A stretch of 64,000 nt of DNA from positions 744,001-808,000 of the forward strand of contig CAJXKC010000001.1 in assembly GCA_913055685.1 (NCBI GenBank), read 5' to 3'. Of the stretch, positions 7,310-14,370 are shown one piece after another. The position numbers and the translations under genes are program-made. The DNA is from an uncultured Flavobacteriales bacterium (GTDB lineage Bacteria; Bacteroidota; Bacteroidia; Flavobacteriales; Schleiferiaceae). Position 1 is the stretch's first letter, and each line of letters opens with the position of its first letter. The notes under the pieces were generated by a model. It was not told where the DNA came from. It ran no database searches and saw only the letters and a list, made by a program, of their open reading frames with translations.

Positions 7310-7678
7310 CTACCATTTGATCATATCGATGAAGTTGTCAAATTTTTCAATTCCTTTTTCTTCATCATAAGTCCTGACAAATTCCGGCTCCTGAAAAGGC
7401 ATTGCGATGTATTCGAAGTGCCACTTTCTGCTCCAAAGGTCAAATGTGATATGTAATGCTTCTTTCCTATAGTCAATCGGGTCATAAATGCTTACAACAA
7501 GTTTGTCCATTGAAGTTGACCCGAAAATTCTATCTTGATAGTCAGAATTTTTAATGTGTCGAACTAATTCAAGCAGCCTTCCGTGTTTACCTTGCCAGTC
7601 TTTGATGTATCGATTTTCGATATAGTCCCACGTTTGAGCTTTGGCATTCCATGGATGATATGTTCTCTTCGTGTTCAT
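7310..7678 (-). CDS. Hypothetical protein (cassette 11)
   Basis: A 122-residue soluble, aromatic-rich protein (HPWNAKAQTWDYIENRYIKDW, LWSRKWHFEYIAMPF). No signal peptide or membrane segment and no recognised family. The ATG lies only 12 bp inside the cassette boundary, after a leader shared with cassettes 1 and 8 (GCTGCAAGCTAAAAATGAA), so it depends on an upstream promoter or on very short leader signals. Bounded by matching R''/R' boxes, so it is a genuine complete cassette. Confidence 0.75.
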   Translation of the reverse strand: MNTKRTYHPWNAKAQTWDYIENRYIKDWQGKHGRLLELVRHIKNSDYQDRIFGSTSMDKLVVSIYDPIDYRKEALHITFDLWSRKWHFEYIAMPFQEPEFVRTYDEEKGIEKFDNFIDMIKW

Positions 7679-7689
7679 TTTTAGCTTGC

Positions 7690-7819
7690 AGCTAACGGTT
7701 GCGCATAAACCAAGTGCGGCACCGCTGAAATAATATTAGGAGGTTAAAAACCTCCAAGTTACTGATTTTGCTTTGCTGGTGTGGCTGAAACACCGCATTT
7801 GGTTTATGCATTGTTGGCA
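7690..7819 (-). other. attC site of cassette 10
   Basis: Outer boxes agctaac (7690..7696) and gttggca (7813..7819), inner arms GCATAAACCAAGTGCGG / CCGCATTTGGTTTATGC, plus an apical GGAGGTTAAAAACCTCC hairpin. The R'' box complements the cassette's start box (tgccaac, 8493..8499). Sister of the site at 8493. Confidence 0.92.
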
Positions 7820-7826
7820 TTAGTTT

Positions 7827-8477
7827 TTATTCAATCCTCAAGTAATAGATGTAATAATGTAAAATTCCATGTTTAGTGTAAAACTGCTCTGGAGTTTCAC
7901 CATCAATAAGGCAATAGGAATTAGCGGAGGAGGAAACTTTCATTGGCGGAGTAAAAGCAAGAATTGGAACCCAATGGTTAGTCGGTATGTAAAAGGCCTG
8001 TTCCTTGTCTGTTTTTTGTAAAGCCCTGAATAAATACGATTCCGATCCTGCAATTATTTCATCCGTTGATAAGCTAGGATAGTCCAGGATCAGCCTTATT
8101 GAATCTTTGATAAACTTTGTTGCGAAATGGATTTCATACTCTTGCCATTGAGACTTAAACTTAAGGCGGTCACAAATGTCAACTGTATAATTAAGGGTGT
8201 CGTTACCTCTTGTAATTTTGTATACCTTTTTCTCACATCGTAGTACAGTGTCAGTACTTGTTAACTGTCCTTCAGAAAAAGTTTGCCGATATAACATCAG
8301 CTTTTTTCCTTTAGCCAGGGTATCGGTTGTTGAGATAGTTGCGAATTGAATTTTTTGTAAAGATTGTATAATCCGAGATTTTCTGTCAGTTCCAAATTTA
8401 TACTCAACTCTAATTGAGTCTTGTGCGAATGAGCATAATGCCCAGAAGGTTAATAAGGTTAATGCGGTTTTCTTCAT
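7827..8477 (-). CDS. Exported hypothetical protein (cassette 10)
   Basis: A 216-residue protein with a signal peptide at residues 1-19 (KKTALTLLTFWALCSFAQ, cleavage after Ala). The remainder is a mixed strand/helix protein with YVDICDRLKFKSQW and a Pro-rich segment TNHWVPILAFTPPMK; it ends HYYIYYLRIE. No named family. Its stop lies 8 bp before the attC. Probably periplasmic or surface located. Confidence 0.75.
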   Translation of the reverse strand: MKKTALTLLTFWALCSFAQDSIRVEYKFGTDRKSRIIQSLQKIQFATISTTDTLAKGKKLMLYRQTFSEGQLTSTDTVLRCEKKVYKITRGNDTLNYTVDICDRLKFKSQWQEYEIHFATKFIKDSIRLILDYPSLSTDEIIAGSESYLFRALQKTDKEQAFYIPTNHWVPILAFTPPMKVSSSANSYCLIDGETPEQFYTKHGILHYYIYYLRIE

Positions 8478-8492
8478 TGTCTTCTAAATTAA

Positions 8493-8621
8493 TGCCAACG
8501 GTTGGCATAAAGCTAGTGCGGCCCCGCTGAAACATTGTTAAGGTAAATGATTCATCCAACTTAGTGATTTTACGTTGCTGGGGACACTGAAACACCGCAT
8601 TAGCTTTATGTATTGTTAGCG
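8493..8621 (-). other. attC site of cassette 9
   Basis: Outer boxes tgccaac (8493..8499) and gttagcg (8615..8621), inner arms GCATAAAGCTAGTGCGG / CCGCATTAGCTTTATG. The R'' box complements the cassette's start box (cgctaac, 9216..9222). The stop codon of the cassette gene lies inside this R'' box. Confidence 0.93.
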
Positions 8622-9206
8622 GCAGTTTTTTTGTCCAAACTCCATAAATATCCCAATTTCCGGGTATCCTTCGCGGATTTGCTCAATTACAGTATCCAAT
8701 TGCTTTTGTTCGAAGCAGAATTTATTCGCTGAGCTTTCTAGAGATTGAAAAATACATTGTTCGCTTTGGCACGTGATTAACACTTTTGAGTAAATACCAA
8801 TGATAAACGCTTCAACATTACTGCTGTCCGAGTCATACTTTATTCTTCCAAAAAAATCACTTTTGATGATAGTAGAGTCAGGAAAGAAAGAAACCGTTTT
8901 CTCAATATCAATCCAATAAAAACTTTGGTGGACCTTAGTGTATTCCCAGGTTCCAAAGGGTTTGTTAAACCTGTATTCTCCTGATATGTCCACTATATAT
9001 TTAAAAGTGCCATCGGGATATCTAAATAATCTTAATTGCTCAAATTTACCCTCTATAGGCAGGTGCCTAAGGTATTTACCTTCAAGTGTGTCCCCTTGAA
9101 TTACCGTAAGATGCTGATTGTTTTTCGTGGTTTCAGTCATCTTTTGCCCATAAGTGACAGAGCTTTGAAGAAATAGGCAGATTATTATTAAGAGTATGTT
9201 CTTCAT
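8616..9206 (-). CDS. Exported hypothetical protein (cassette 9)
   Basis: A 196-residue protein with a signal peptide (KNILLIIICLFLQSSVTYGQ). The body has repeated YL-type strand segments (GKYLRHLPIEGKFEQLRLFRYPDG, KPFGTWEYTKVHQSFYWIDIEK) somewhat like MORN-type or antitoxin-like surface proteins of Bacteroidota, but no family is firm. The stop codon TAA is made by the GCTAAC of the attC R'' box, so the last residues NCR are encoded by the recombination site itself. Confidence 0.75.
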   Translation of the reverse strand: MKNILLIIICLFLQSSVTYGQKMTETTKNNQHLTVIQGDTLEGKYLRHLPIEGKFEQLRLFRYPDGTFKYIVDISGEYRFNKPFGTWEYTKVHQSFYWIDIEKTVSFFPDSTIIKSDFFGRIKYDSDSSNVEAFIIGIYSKVLITCQSEQCIFQSLESSANKFCFEQKQLDTVIEQIREGYPEIGIFMEFGQKNCR

Positions 9207-9215
9207 TTAAATTGC

Positions 9216-9345
9216 CGCTAACGGTTTGCATATGGCTTGTGGCGGTTTCGAAGCACTTTCCTGTCCACCGAAACCTAAGCTGGCTGCGAAGGGAAAACCT
9301 TGCTGGTAAACGTTCACCCGCCATAAGCTATATGCTTTGTTAGCT
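9216..9345 (-). other. attC site of cassette 8
   Basis: Outer boxes cgctaac (9216..9222) and gttagct (9339..9345), inner arms GCATATGGCTTGTGGCGG / CCGCCATAAGCTATATGC. The R'' box complements the start box of cassette 8 (agctaac, 9914..9920). The best-preserved palindrome of the array. Confidence 0.95.
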
Positions 9346-9355
9346 GCTGGCTTTT

Positions 9356-9901
9356 TTATTTTTTTCTAAATGCTTTCTCCAACTCTTCCGACTCGATAAT
9401 GTACTTCGTTATCTCTTTGTCAATCTTGTCAAGAAGTTTTAAGTCTCTTGGGTTGTTTATAAATCCAATCATGTCTTCATGGTTTATGTAATATCCTTTC
9501 AATTCATTTCCCTTAAAAAAGTACAGAATGTCAAACTCGTAATAATAGTGGTCGCTGTCAAATTCCCAATAATTTTGAGGTGGGGTCATTCCCTTCTCAT
9601 GAACGGAAAAGTCGAATTTGAGTAATTTCTCTTTGCAGTCATTATTTAAGTCGAACCGACAAACGATTTCATTTTCAAATTCTACAAGTCCAAGTTCTTT
9701 TAATTCCCAATTATCAAAAAAGTCAAGGCCGTTTGGAGAAAGGTTTTTTGTCTCTAGAATTTCCGCAAATCCAAAGCTGTCTGAAATTTGAAAGAAATAG
9801 TCGGTTAGGAGAGTTCTCCAAATTTCATCTGGAATTCCGTCCCATGAGGGAAAGAATTCTCCATTTAATTTAATTGCATTTAAAAATAGCTTGTCGTTCA
9901 T
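9356..9901 (-). CDS. Hypothetical protein, copy 2 of a duplicated cassette gene (cassette 8)
   Basis: A 181-residue acidic soluble protein starting MNDKLFLNAIKLNGEFFPSW and ending SEELEKAFRKK. No signal peptide, membrane segment or known domain was recognised. It is nearly identical to the product of cassette 1 (14371..14916); the few differences include A9/T9, T33/N33, K52/D53-type changes and G145/R145. The leader from the R' box to the ATG is also shared. The attC following this copy is of another type than that of cassette 1. Function unknown. Confidence 0.78.
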   Translation of the reverse strand: MNDKLFLNAIKLNGEFFPSWDGIPDEIWRTLLTDYFFQISDSFGFAEILETKNLSPNGLDFFDNWELKELGLVEFENEIVCRFDLNNDCKEKLLKFDFSVHEKGMTPPQNYWEFDSDHYYYEFDILYFFKGNELKGYYINHEDMIGFINNPRDLKLLDKIDKEITKYIIESEELEKAFRKK

Positions 9902-9913
9902 TTTTTAGCTTGC

Positions 9914-10055
9914 AGCTAACGGTCTTGCTAATGCAAGTTGGGAAGTTTTAGCAGGAACCAATTTGGGTTAGGTTACTCATCAAATTTAGCAAAAAACACC
10001 CCGCCACAGCGGGTACGGAGACGTAAAGCCCAATTTGCTTTAGCTTTTGTTGCCA
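9914..10055 (-). other. attC site of cassette 7
   Basis: Outer boxes agctaac (9914..9920) and gttgcca (10049..10055), inner arms TTGCTAATGCAAGTTGGG / CCCAATTTGCTTTAGC, plus an internal CCCGCCACAGCGGG hairpin. The R'' box complements the start box of cassette 7 (tggcaac, 10383..10389). Confidence 0.92.
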
Positions 10056-10382
10056 TGCGTTTTTTATTAATTCCTATCACTTTTTGAATTAGTTACTGAT
10101 TACCAGAAAGGAGGACTGACCTGAAATTTTTATTAATCGAGTATCGAAAATTATTTTGAGCAGGCTTAAATTTTTGGCTAGCCCTTAATCACCGATTTAA
10201 ACTACCTGGTAAGTTCCCTTTGGCTTTGAAGAGGGCTTTTCTTTGCCAGACTAACAACGCTCTGATGAATTTAAAAACGCCTCTGGTTCTAAATCCCTCT
10301 ATGCAGAGCTTTAATAACGATCGAAGACTAGCAGGTTAGATTATGCCAATTTGGGGGAAGCTTATTTATTTTTTAAAATGCT
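10056..10382 (-). other. Body of cassette 7, no conventional gene
   Basis: This 327 bp stretch between two intact attC sites contains no ORF with a normal start on either strand. The longest reading on the minus strand is 48 codons without an ATG (10189..10335; its end reads ALFKAKGNLPGSLNR). It could be a remnant of a gene, a very small protein with an unusual start, or a non-coding RNA cassette. The boundaries are clean, so it is a real cassette. Confidence 0.6.
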
Positions 10383-10523
10383 TGGCAACGGACCTGAATA
10401 AACACAGGTGGGAGGATTCAGCAGACCGCATCAGTTGTTAGGTTGATTCTCAAATTTAGCAAAAACATCCCGCCACAGCGGGTTGGAAGGTGGATGCCCA
10501 CTTGAGTTTATTTTTTGTTGGCG
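10383..10523 (-). other. attC site of cassette 6
   Basis: Outer boxes tggcaac (10383..10389) and gttggcg (10517..10523), inner arms GAATAAACACAGGTGGG / CCCACTTGAGTTTATT, internal CCCGCCACAGCGGG hairpin. The R'' box complements the start box of cassette 6 (cgccaac, 10882..10888). Confidence 0.92.
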
Positions 10524-10536
10524 GTAGTTTTTTTCT

Positions 10537-10863
10537 TTATATGAATCGGAGGTTTACCGTAATTGTCGAACCTTGTTTCTCTAATTCATATGATCTTAGT
10601 TTGTCAAGGTCATAATGGAATTGATTATCAAGGATTAAAAAGCCATTATCAAATGACCAGGAAGAACTGACTTTGTCAAGTAGATTGTCACCATAGTAAA
10701 TCAACATTCTATTCACTCCATTTTCTCTAATGAACTCTCTGAGCTCAGACTCTATTACCTCTCTGTTTGAAAGTTGCTCCTCTTCTTTTTCACAGCTAAG
10801 AAATGTTAGGCTGATTATGATGGAGATGATAGTTAAAATTCGACTTGGAATGATTTGTGCCAT
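10537..10863 (-). CDS. Small lipoprotein (cassette 6)
   Basis: A 108-residue protein whose leader MAQIIPSRILTIISIIISLTFLSC ends in a lipobox (LSC followed by acidic residues EKEEEQ), so it is a predicted lipoprotein; the acidic residues after the Cys fit the surface-export signal described for Bacteroidota lipoproteins. The body (REFIRENGVNRMLIYYGDNLL, GFLILDNQFHYDLDKL) is unrecognised. An in-frame TTG inside the R' box would add 8 residues, but the ATG at 10861-10863 is preferred because it gives a normal leader. Confidence 0.78.
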   Translation of the reverse strand: MAQIIPSRILTIISIIISLTFLSCEKEEEQLSNREVIESELREFIRENGVNRMLIYYGDNLLDKVSSSWSFDNGFLILDNQFHYDLDKLRSYELEKQGSTITVNLRFI

Positions 10864-10881
10864 TTGTTTTTTTTTAATTAC

Positions 10882-11012
10882 CGCCAACGGTTTTAATAAA
10901 CGCAGGGCGGCTTCGTCCGTGGTGTTGTAAAGAAACGGAATGTTTCTCTGTCAACCGTAAAGCCCGAACCGGAGCGGGGTTAAAGCCGACTTGCGTTTAT
11001 TTGTTGTTGTGG
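10882..11012 (-). other. attC site of cassette 5
   Basis: Outer boxes cgccaac (10882..10888) and gttgtgg (11006..11012), inner arms AATAAACGCAGGGCGGC / GCCGACTTGCGTTTATT. The R'' box complements the start box of cassette 5 (ccacaac, 11306..11312). Sister of the site at 11306. Confidence 0.93.
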
Positions 11013-11048
11013 CTAGTTTTTATTTCTTTTTTCAATTTTTTTTTCAGG

Positions 11049-11237
11049 TTAAATATTTGTCAACACAACAGTAAATATTGCTATTAGACCAAAAAATAAT
11101 GAAAGTGCAAATAAATTACCTTCCCAATTGTCGTTTACGTACTCTTTCAGCGGTTTTTTCCTGTAAACAATCCACCTCAAAAATCCGCCTATAGGAGAAA
11201 TTATAATTTCTATCAGTACCTGTAAAACTAAGTCCAC
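11049..11237 (-). CDS. Small membrane protein (cassette 5)
   Basis: A 62-residue protein with two probable membrane segments (about 3-22 and 43-61: LFALSLFFGLIAIFTVVLTNI) separated by a basic loop IVYRKKPLKEY. The reading starts with GTG at 11235-11237. It is the only reasonable gene in a 424 bp cassette. The size and two-helix form would suit a small exclusion, toxin or accessory membrane protein, but nothing identifies which. Confidence 0.6.
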   Translation of the reverse strand: MDLVLQVLIEIIISPIGGFLRWIVYRKKPLKEYVNDNWEGNLFALSLFFGLIAIFTVVLTNI

Positions 11238-11305
11238 GTTTCTGCTTTTATTCTGTCAATCACAATGGTCAAGAATGAGTTGTCAATTTTGTCTTTTCAA
11301 ATTAG

Positions 11306-11436
11306 CCACAACGGTTTGAATAAACGCAGGGCGGCTTCGTCCGTGGTTTTGTAAAGAAACGATAGGTTTCTCTGTCAAGCGAAAAACCGCTACTGGAGAG
11401 GGATTAAAGCCGCCTTGAGTTTATTTTTTGTTAGCC
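11306..11436 (-). other. attC site of cassette 4
   Basis: Outer boxes ccacaac (11306..11312) and gttagcc (11430..11436), inner arms GAATAAACGCAGGGCGGC / GCCGCCTTGAGTTTATT. The R'' box complements the start box of cassette 4 (ggctaac, 12053..12059). It contains the stop codon of the cassette gene. Confidence 0.94.
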
Positions 11437-12042
11437 ACCGTTTTTATTTTTTAAATTTTCTTCGATGATTCTCATAGTGAAAGAGGTTGTGTCGTAGTCT
11501 CCATTTTTATCCAGGTGGAACAGGACTTTGTCAGAGGTCAAGATTAATTTTCTGGTCATAAAATCGTTTCCGATGGGTCTTTCCTTGTCGAGATAAATAG
11601 TGTCTTGGTCAAGGTCGTAGTTCCCTTCGGTGAAGTCTCCTCCTAAGATGCTGTTGTTTTCAAGCTTGTAAGTTCCGTCCTCTCTTAATTTCAACGCGAT
11701 TCCGTTGATGTCACCATCGTAATAAGCTTGTAGAATAACAGGGCTGTCATTTTCGGTGTCTCCTAAAGTAAGAATTCCCAAATTCACGACTGTTGCCAAT
11801 CCAATAATAATGACTGGAATGTAAAAGGTTTTTGAATTGGTTCTTCGTGCGTATTTGACGGAATAGAAAATTGTCGGAGTTGCGATAAGAAATCCCAGTC
11901 CATACCAGAGCAGGGTTTCGAAGCTGTCAAAAATGAACCATTCATTACTGTTAAACTTGGATATTTCATGTCGGAGGACTACAAAAGCCGAAAGAATTGA
12001 TAGGGTCGTCAGGATGATTTTTCTTGTTGTCTCCGATTTCAT
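11431..12042 (-). CDS. Membrane-anchored hypothetical protein (cassette 4)
   Basis: A 203-residue protein with three predicted membrane helices (about 8-24, 38-60 and 70-92) and a C-terminal soluble domain of about 100 residues with the pattern LREDGTYKLENNSILGGDFTEGNYDLDQDTIYLDKE, which resembles small lipocalin-like or YD-strand domains. The stop TAA is formed by the attC R'' box (GGTGGCTAAC gives Gly-Gly-stop), so gene and recombination site overlap. No family recognised. Confidence 0.75.
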   Translation of the reverse strand: MKSETTRKIILTTLSILSAFVVLRHEISKFNSNEWFIFDSFETLLWYGLGFLIATPTIFYSVKYARRTNSKTFYIPVIIIGLATVVNLGILTLGDTENDSPVILQAYYDGDINGIALKLREDGTYKLENNSILGGDFTEGNYDLDQDTIYLDKERPIGNDFMTRKLILTSDKVLFHLDKNGDYDTTSFTMRIIEENLKNKNGG

Positions 12043-12052
12043 TTCAAATGGT

Positions 12053-12194
12053 GGCTAACGGTTCTGAATAAACACAGGTGGGAGAGTTTAGCAGAAACCA
12101 TTGGTATTTAGATTAATCATCAAATTTGAGATTTCACTTCCCGCCTCAGCGGGTTGGTAGCGAAATGCCCACTTGAGTTTATTTGTTGTTGGCG
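12053..12194 (-). other. attC site of cassette 3
   Basis: Outer boxes ggctaac (12053..12059) and gttggcg (12188..12194), inner arms GAATAAACACAGGTGGG / CCCACTTGAGTTTATT, internal CCCGCCTCAGCGGG hairpin. The R'' box complements the start box of cassette 3 (cgccaac, 12893..12899). Sister of 10383. Confidence 0.93.
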
Positions 12195-12209
12195 TGTCGT
12201 GTTTTTCTT

Positions 12210-12494
12210 TTATTCCGCTTTAAGCTGAATAGATAGGCCTAGTGCATGAGCCAGCAAAGCAAAGTTTGATAACCTGATGTCCTCGCCATTTTCAATTCTT
12301 GAAATGTAAGGTCTTTTCTTTCCGACCATCTCAGCTAGTTTCTCCTGGCTAATATGAAGTTCCTTTCTGCGGTTTTTTATGATTTCGCCGAAATAGTAAG
12401 AAAAGGCCTCTTCTTTAAACTCTTCTCGTTCTTTACTTCCTTTTTTCCCGAAGCGCTGACTCAGTAGGTCTTCTGCTTTAACTGCTTTACTCAT
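12210..12494 (-). CDS. higA: HigA-type HTH antitoxin (cassette 3)
   Basis: A 94-residue protein with an XRE-type helix-turn-helix in the C-terminal half: IIKNRRKELHISQEKLAEMVGKKRPYISRIENGEDIRLSNF (HTH core about residues 38-75). It follows its toxin gene and overlaps it by 8 bp, the reversed toxin-first order that is typical of HigBA. The antitoxin is expected to bind the toxin and repress the operon promoter. Confidence 0.9.
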   Translation of the reverse strand: MSKAVKAEDLLSQRFGKKGSKEREEFKEEAFSYYFGEIIKNRRKELHISQEKLAEMVGKKRPYISRIENGEDIRLSNFALLAHALGLSIQLKAE

Positions 12495-12834
12495 CTTCCT
12501 TGCTTTTTAAATACTCTTCCAGAGCTTGTTCTGCCTTTTTTAGGGCCTTTTTATAGTCTTTGGTGGACTTTTTTTGAAAACCATAAAGGCAAACAGCTTT
12601 TTTACATTCACTAAAATTGAGATGATCGATCGCGAAGATTACCACGCGGTACTCATTGCCTGCTTTGATTCTCAATTCATAAAACTGAGAGTTTTGCAAC
12701 TTCTTGATGAAGCTTGAATGAACAACTTTGACTTGTGTAAGGATTTCCAATAGTTGGAAAAACTTTAAGGAAACCCTGTTATTTTGACTGTCAATGAAGT
12801 CCAAGCAGTTCTGAGTGATTTCGATTTCTCTCAT
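12487..12834 (-). CDS. higB: HigB/Gp49-type RelE-family toxin (cassette 3)
   Basis: A 115-residue toxin. The segment SSFIKKLQNSQFYELRIKAGNEYRVVIFAID and the later CLYGFQKKSTKDYKKALKKAEQALEEY are characteristic of the phage-derived Gp49/HigB branch of the RelE superfamily, which cleaves mRNA on the ribosome. It is first in its operon, followed by an XRE antitoxin. The ATG at 12832-12834 is about 58 bp from the cassette boundary, leaving room for its own promoter. Confidence 0.9.
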   Translation of the reverse strand: MREIEITQNCLDFIDSQNNRVSLKFFQLLEILTQVKVVHSSFIKKLQNSQFYELRIKAGNEYRVVIFAIDHLNFSECKKAVCLYGFQKKSTKDYKKALKKAEQALEEYLKSKEDE

Positions 12835-12892
12835 GGAGCAAATGTAACTAAAAAGTTACATAATTAATAACGGCAAAGTTGGTTTGCATGCA

Positions 12893-13029
12893 CGCCAACG
12901 GACCCGGCTATGGCAAGTAAAGGATTTGCGAAGCGAGGTTATACCGCGGTTTAGATTAATTAAGGTTTTCCAATATCGGGAACAATGGGCGGAGCAGCAA
13001 ACCTTTATTTGCTATAGCCATTGTTGTGC
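12893..13029 (-). other. attC site of cassette 2
   Basis: Outer boxes cgccaac (12893..12899) and gttgtgc (13023..13029), inner arms GGCTATGGCAAGTAAAGG / CCTTTATTTGCTATAGCC. The R'' box complements the start box of cassette 2 (gcacaac, 14230..14236). Same type as 4878 and 5696. Confidence 0.93.
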
Positions 13030-13039
13030 CTTCGTGTTT

Positions 13040-14122
13040 TTATTTTTCCAGAACATCCATTAAGGACGGATTCAAGTATAATTTTTCTTTTCCAACTCTT
13101 ACGGATTTCAAGAATCCCTTTTCTTCTAATGCAATAAGATAGTTCCCAACTGTTTTCGGAGTACCTAAATTTATATCAATCAAGTTTTGCCTCTTTGTGT
13201 AAGGAAGTTTAAAGAGGACTTCAACTAAATCTTTGGAATACACCTTCGGAAGCTTCTCTCTTATTTCCTGTCCTGTAGTTTCCATGAGCTGAATTATAGA
13301 CTCCAGTCTTTCTAATCCTTTAACGGCTGTTGTTTCTACCATATCAAGCATGTAGAGTATGAACTGAGACCAGTCATTTTTCTCCGTGATTGATTTTAAT
13401 CCTTCGTAGTACTTTTCCTTGTGTTTAATGATATATTCACTTAGGAAAAGGGCAGGAACATCTAATAGCTGCTCTAGTTTTAATTGAAGTAAAAGTAGGA
13501 TACGACCTGTTCTTCCATTACCATCTGAAAATGGATGTATTGCTTCAAATTGGTAATGTGACACGGCCATTTTTATAAGAGGATCAATGGCATCATTTTC
13601 ATTGATAAAGGTTTCGAGATTGGCCATCTTTTCGCGTATCACATGTTCTCCCGAGGGAGGGGTGTAGATTACTTCACCTTTTGTATTTGATAGCGTAGTC
13701 CCTGGTGTAGTTCTGATGCCGGCCGTATTTTGTTTAATGCACTGTACAATCTCAACACAAAGGTTTGTTGTTATGAAAGGTTGTTTCTCGAGTCGCTGAA
13801 ATCCTAACCAAATAGCTTCTTTATAGCTGATGACTTCTTTGGTTGCAGTATTATCAAATTTCTTATCCGCTACTGCAGCTTGATACAAATCATCATTGGT
13901 TGTAATGATATTCTCGATTTCAGAACTAGCCTTGGCCTCTTGTAAGTGGAGTGTGTCCAGAAATAAACTTGGGTTGGGAAGATTTCTGATAGCCCCATTT
14001 AATTGAGCGAGAGCTCGGCTGGCTTTAATCGTTTTTGTTAAAATCTCCTTAGTTTCCAAATCAGCTTTAGGAGGAAGAAGGGGAAGATCATTGTATGGTT
14101 GGGATTTGTCAAAGCCTGTCAT
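13040..14122 (-). CDS. Fic-domain AMPylase-like protein (cassette 2)
   Basis: A 360-residue Fic protein. The active-site motif HPFSDGNGRTGR is complete at residues 196-207 (catalytic H196). An N-terminal inhibitory motif S66-x-x-x-E70-N71 (SSEIEN) fits the class II auto-inhibited layout, in which the Glu competes with ATP. The N-terminal part (NDLPLLPPKADL..) and the C-terminal winged-helix-like tail (YTKRQNLIDINLGTPKTVGNYLIALEEKGFLK) match the common Bacteroidota Fic/DUF4172-type architecture. Members transfer AMP or related groups onto proteins. No separate antitoxin is needed because inhibition is intramolecular. Confidence 0.92.
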   Translation of the reverse strand: MTGFDKSQPYNDLPLLPPKADLETKEILTKTIKASRALAQLNGAIRNLPNPSLFLDTLHLQEAKASSEIENIITTNDDLYQAAVADKKFDNTATKEVISYKEAIWLGFQRLEKQPFITTNLCVEIVQCIKQNTAGIRTTPGTTLSNTKGEVIYTPPSGEHVIREKMANLETFINENDAIDPLIKMAVSHYQFEAIHPFSDGNGRTGRILLLLQLKLEQLLDVPALFLSEYIIKHKEKYYEGLKSITEKNDWSQFILYMLDMVETTAVKGLERLESIIQLMETTGQEIREKLPKVYSKDLVEVLFKLPYTKRQNLIDINLGTPKTVGNYLIALEEKGFLKSVRVGKEKLYLNPSLMDVLEK

Positions 14123-14229
14123 AACGAGAGTAGTCTTTACGCTTAAGTTAATAACGAGGGTAAATATATTAAAAATCTACTCCTGTTTTAATTTGAAAGG
14201 TAATCTTTACTCTTGTTTGACGACATGAG

Positions 14230-14360
14230 GCACAACGGCCCTGGCTATGGCAAGTGCGGGGTTTGGAACCGCTTTCTTATCCGCCTACCGTAATTATATT
14301 TAGTTTTAAAATCTTCATTTTTAAGCAGTCAGCCCGCATTTGCTATAGCCGATGTTAGCT
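14230..14360 (-). other. attC site of cassette 1
   Basis: Outer boxes gcacaac (14230..14236) and gttagct (14354..14360), inner arms GGCTATGGCAAGTGCGGG / CCCGCATTTGCTATAGCC. The R'' box complements the start box of cassette 1 (agctaac, 14930..14936). Confidence 0.92.
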
Positions 14361-14370
14361 GCTGGCTTTT

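Noticed and set aside
7071-7316. Minus-strand open frame across the attC of cassette 11
   Set aside because: It is formed by the attC itself and overlaps the end of a real gene; a similar frame at 9133..9324 arises from the sister attC.
8410-8595. Minus-strand open frame running from the attC of cassette 9 into the cassette 10 gene
   Set aside because: It overlaps the signal peptide region of a better ORF in another frame and has no independent support.
1487-14360. The repeated palindromes as a CRISPR array or REP elements
   Set aside because: Spacing is 300-1400 bp with genes between, units are 130 bp long, outer boxes vary in matched pairs, and there are no cas genes. attC sites fit better.
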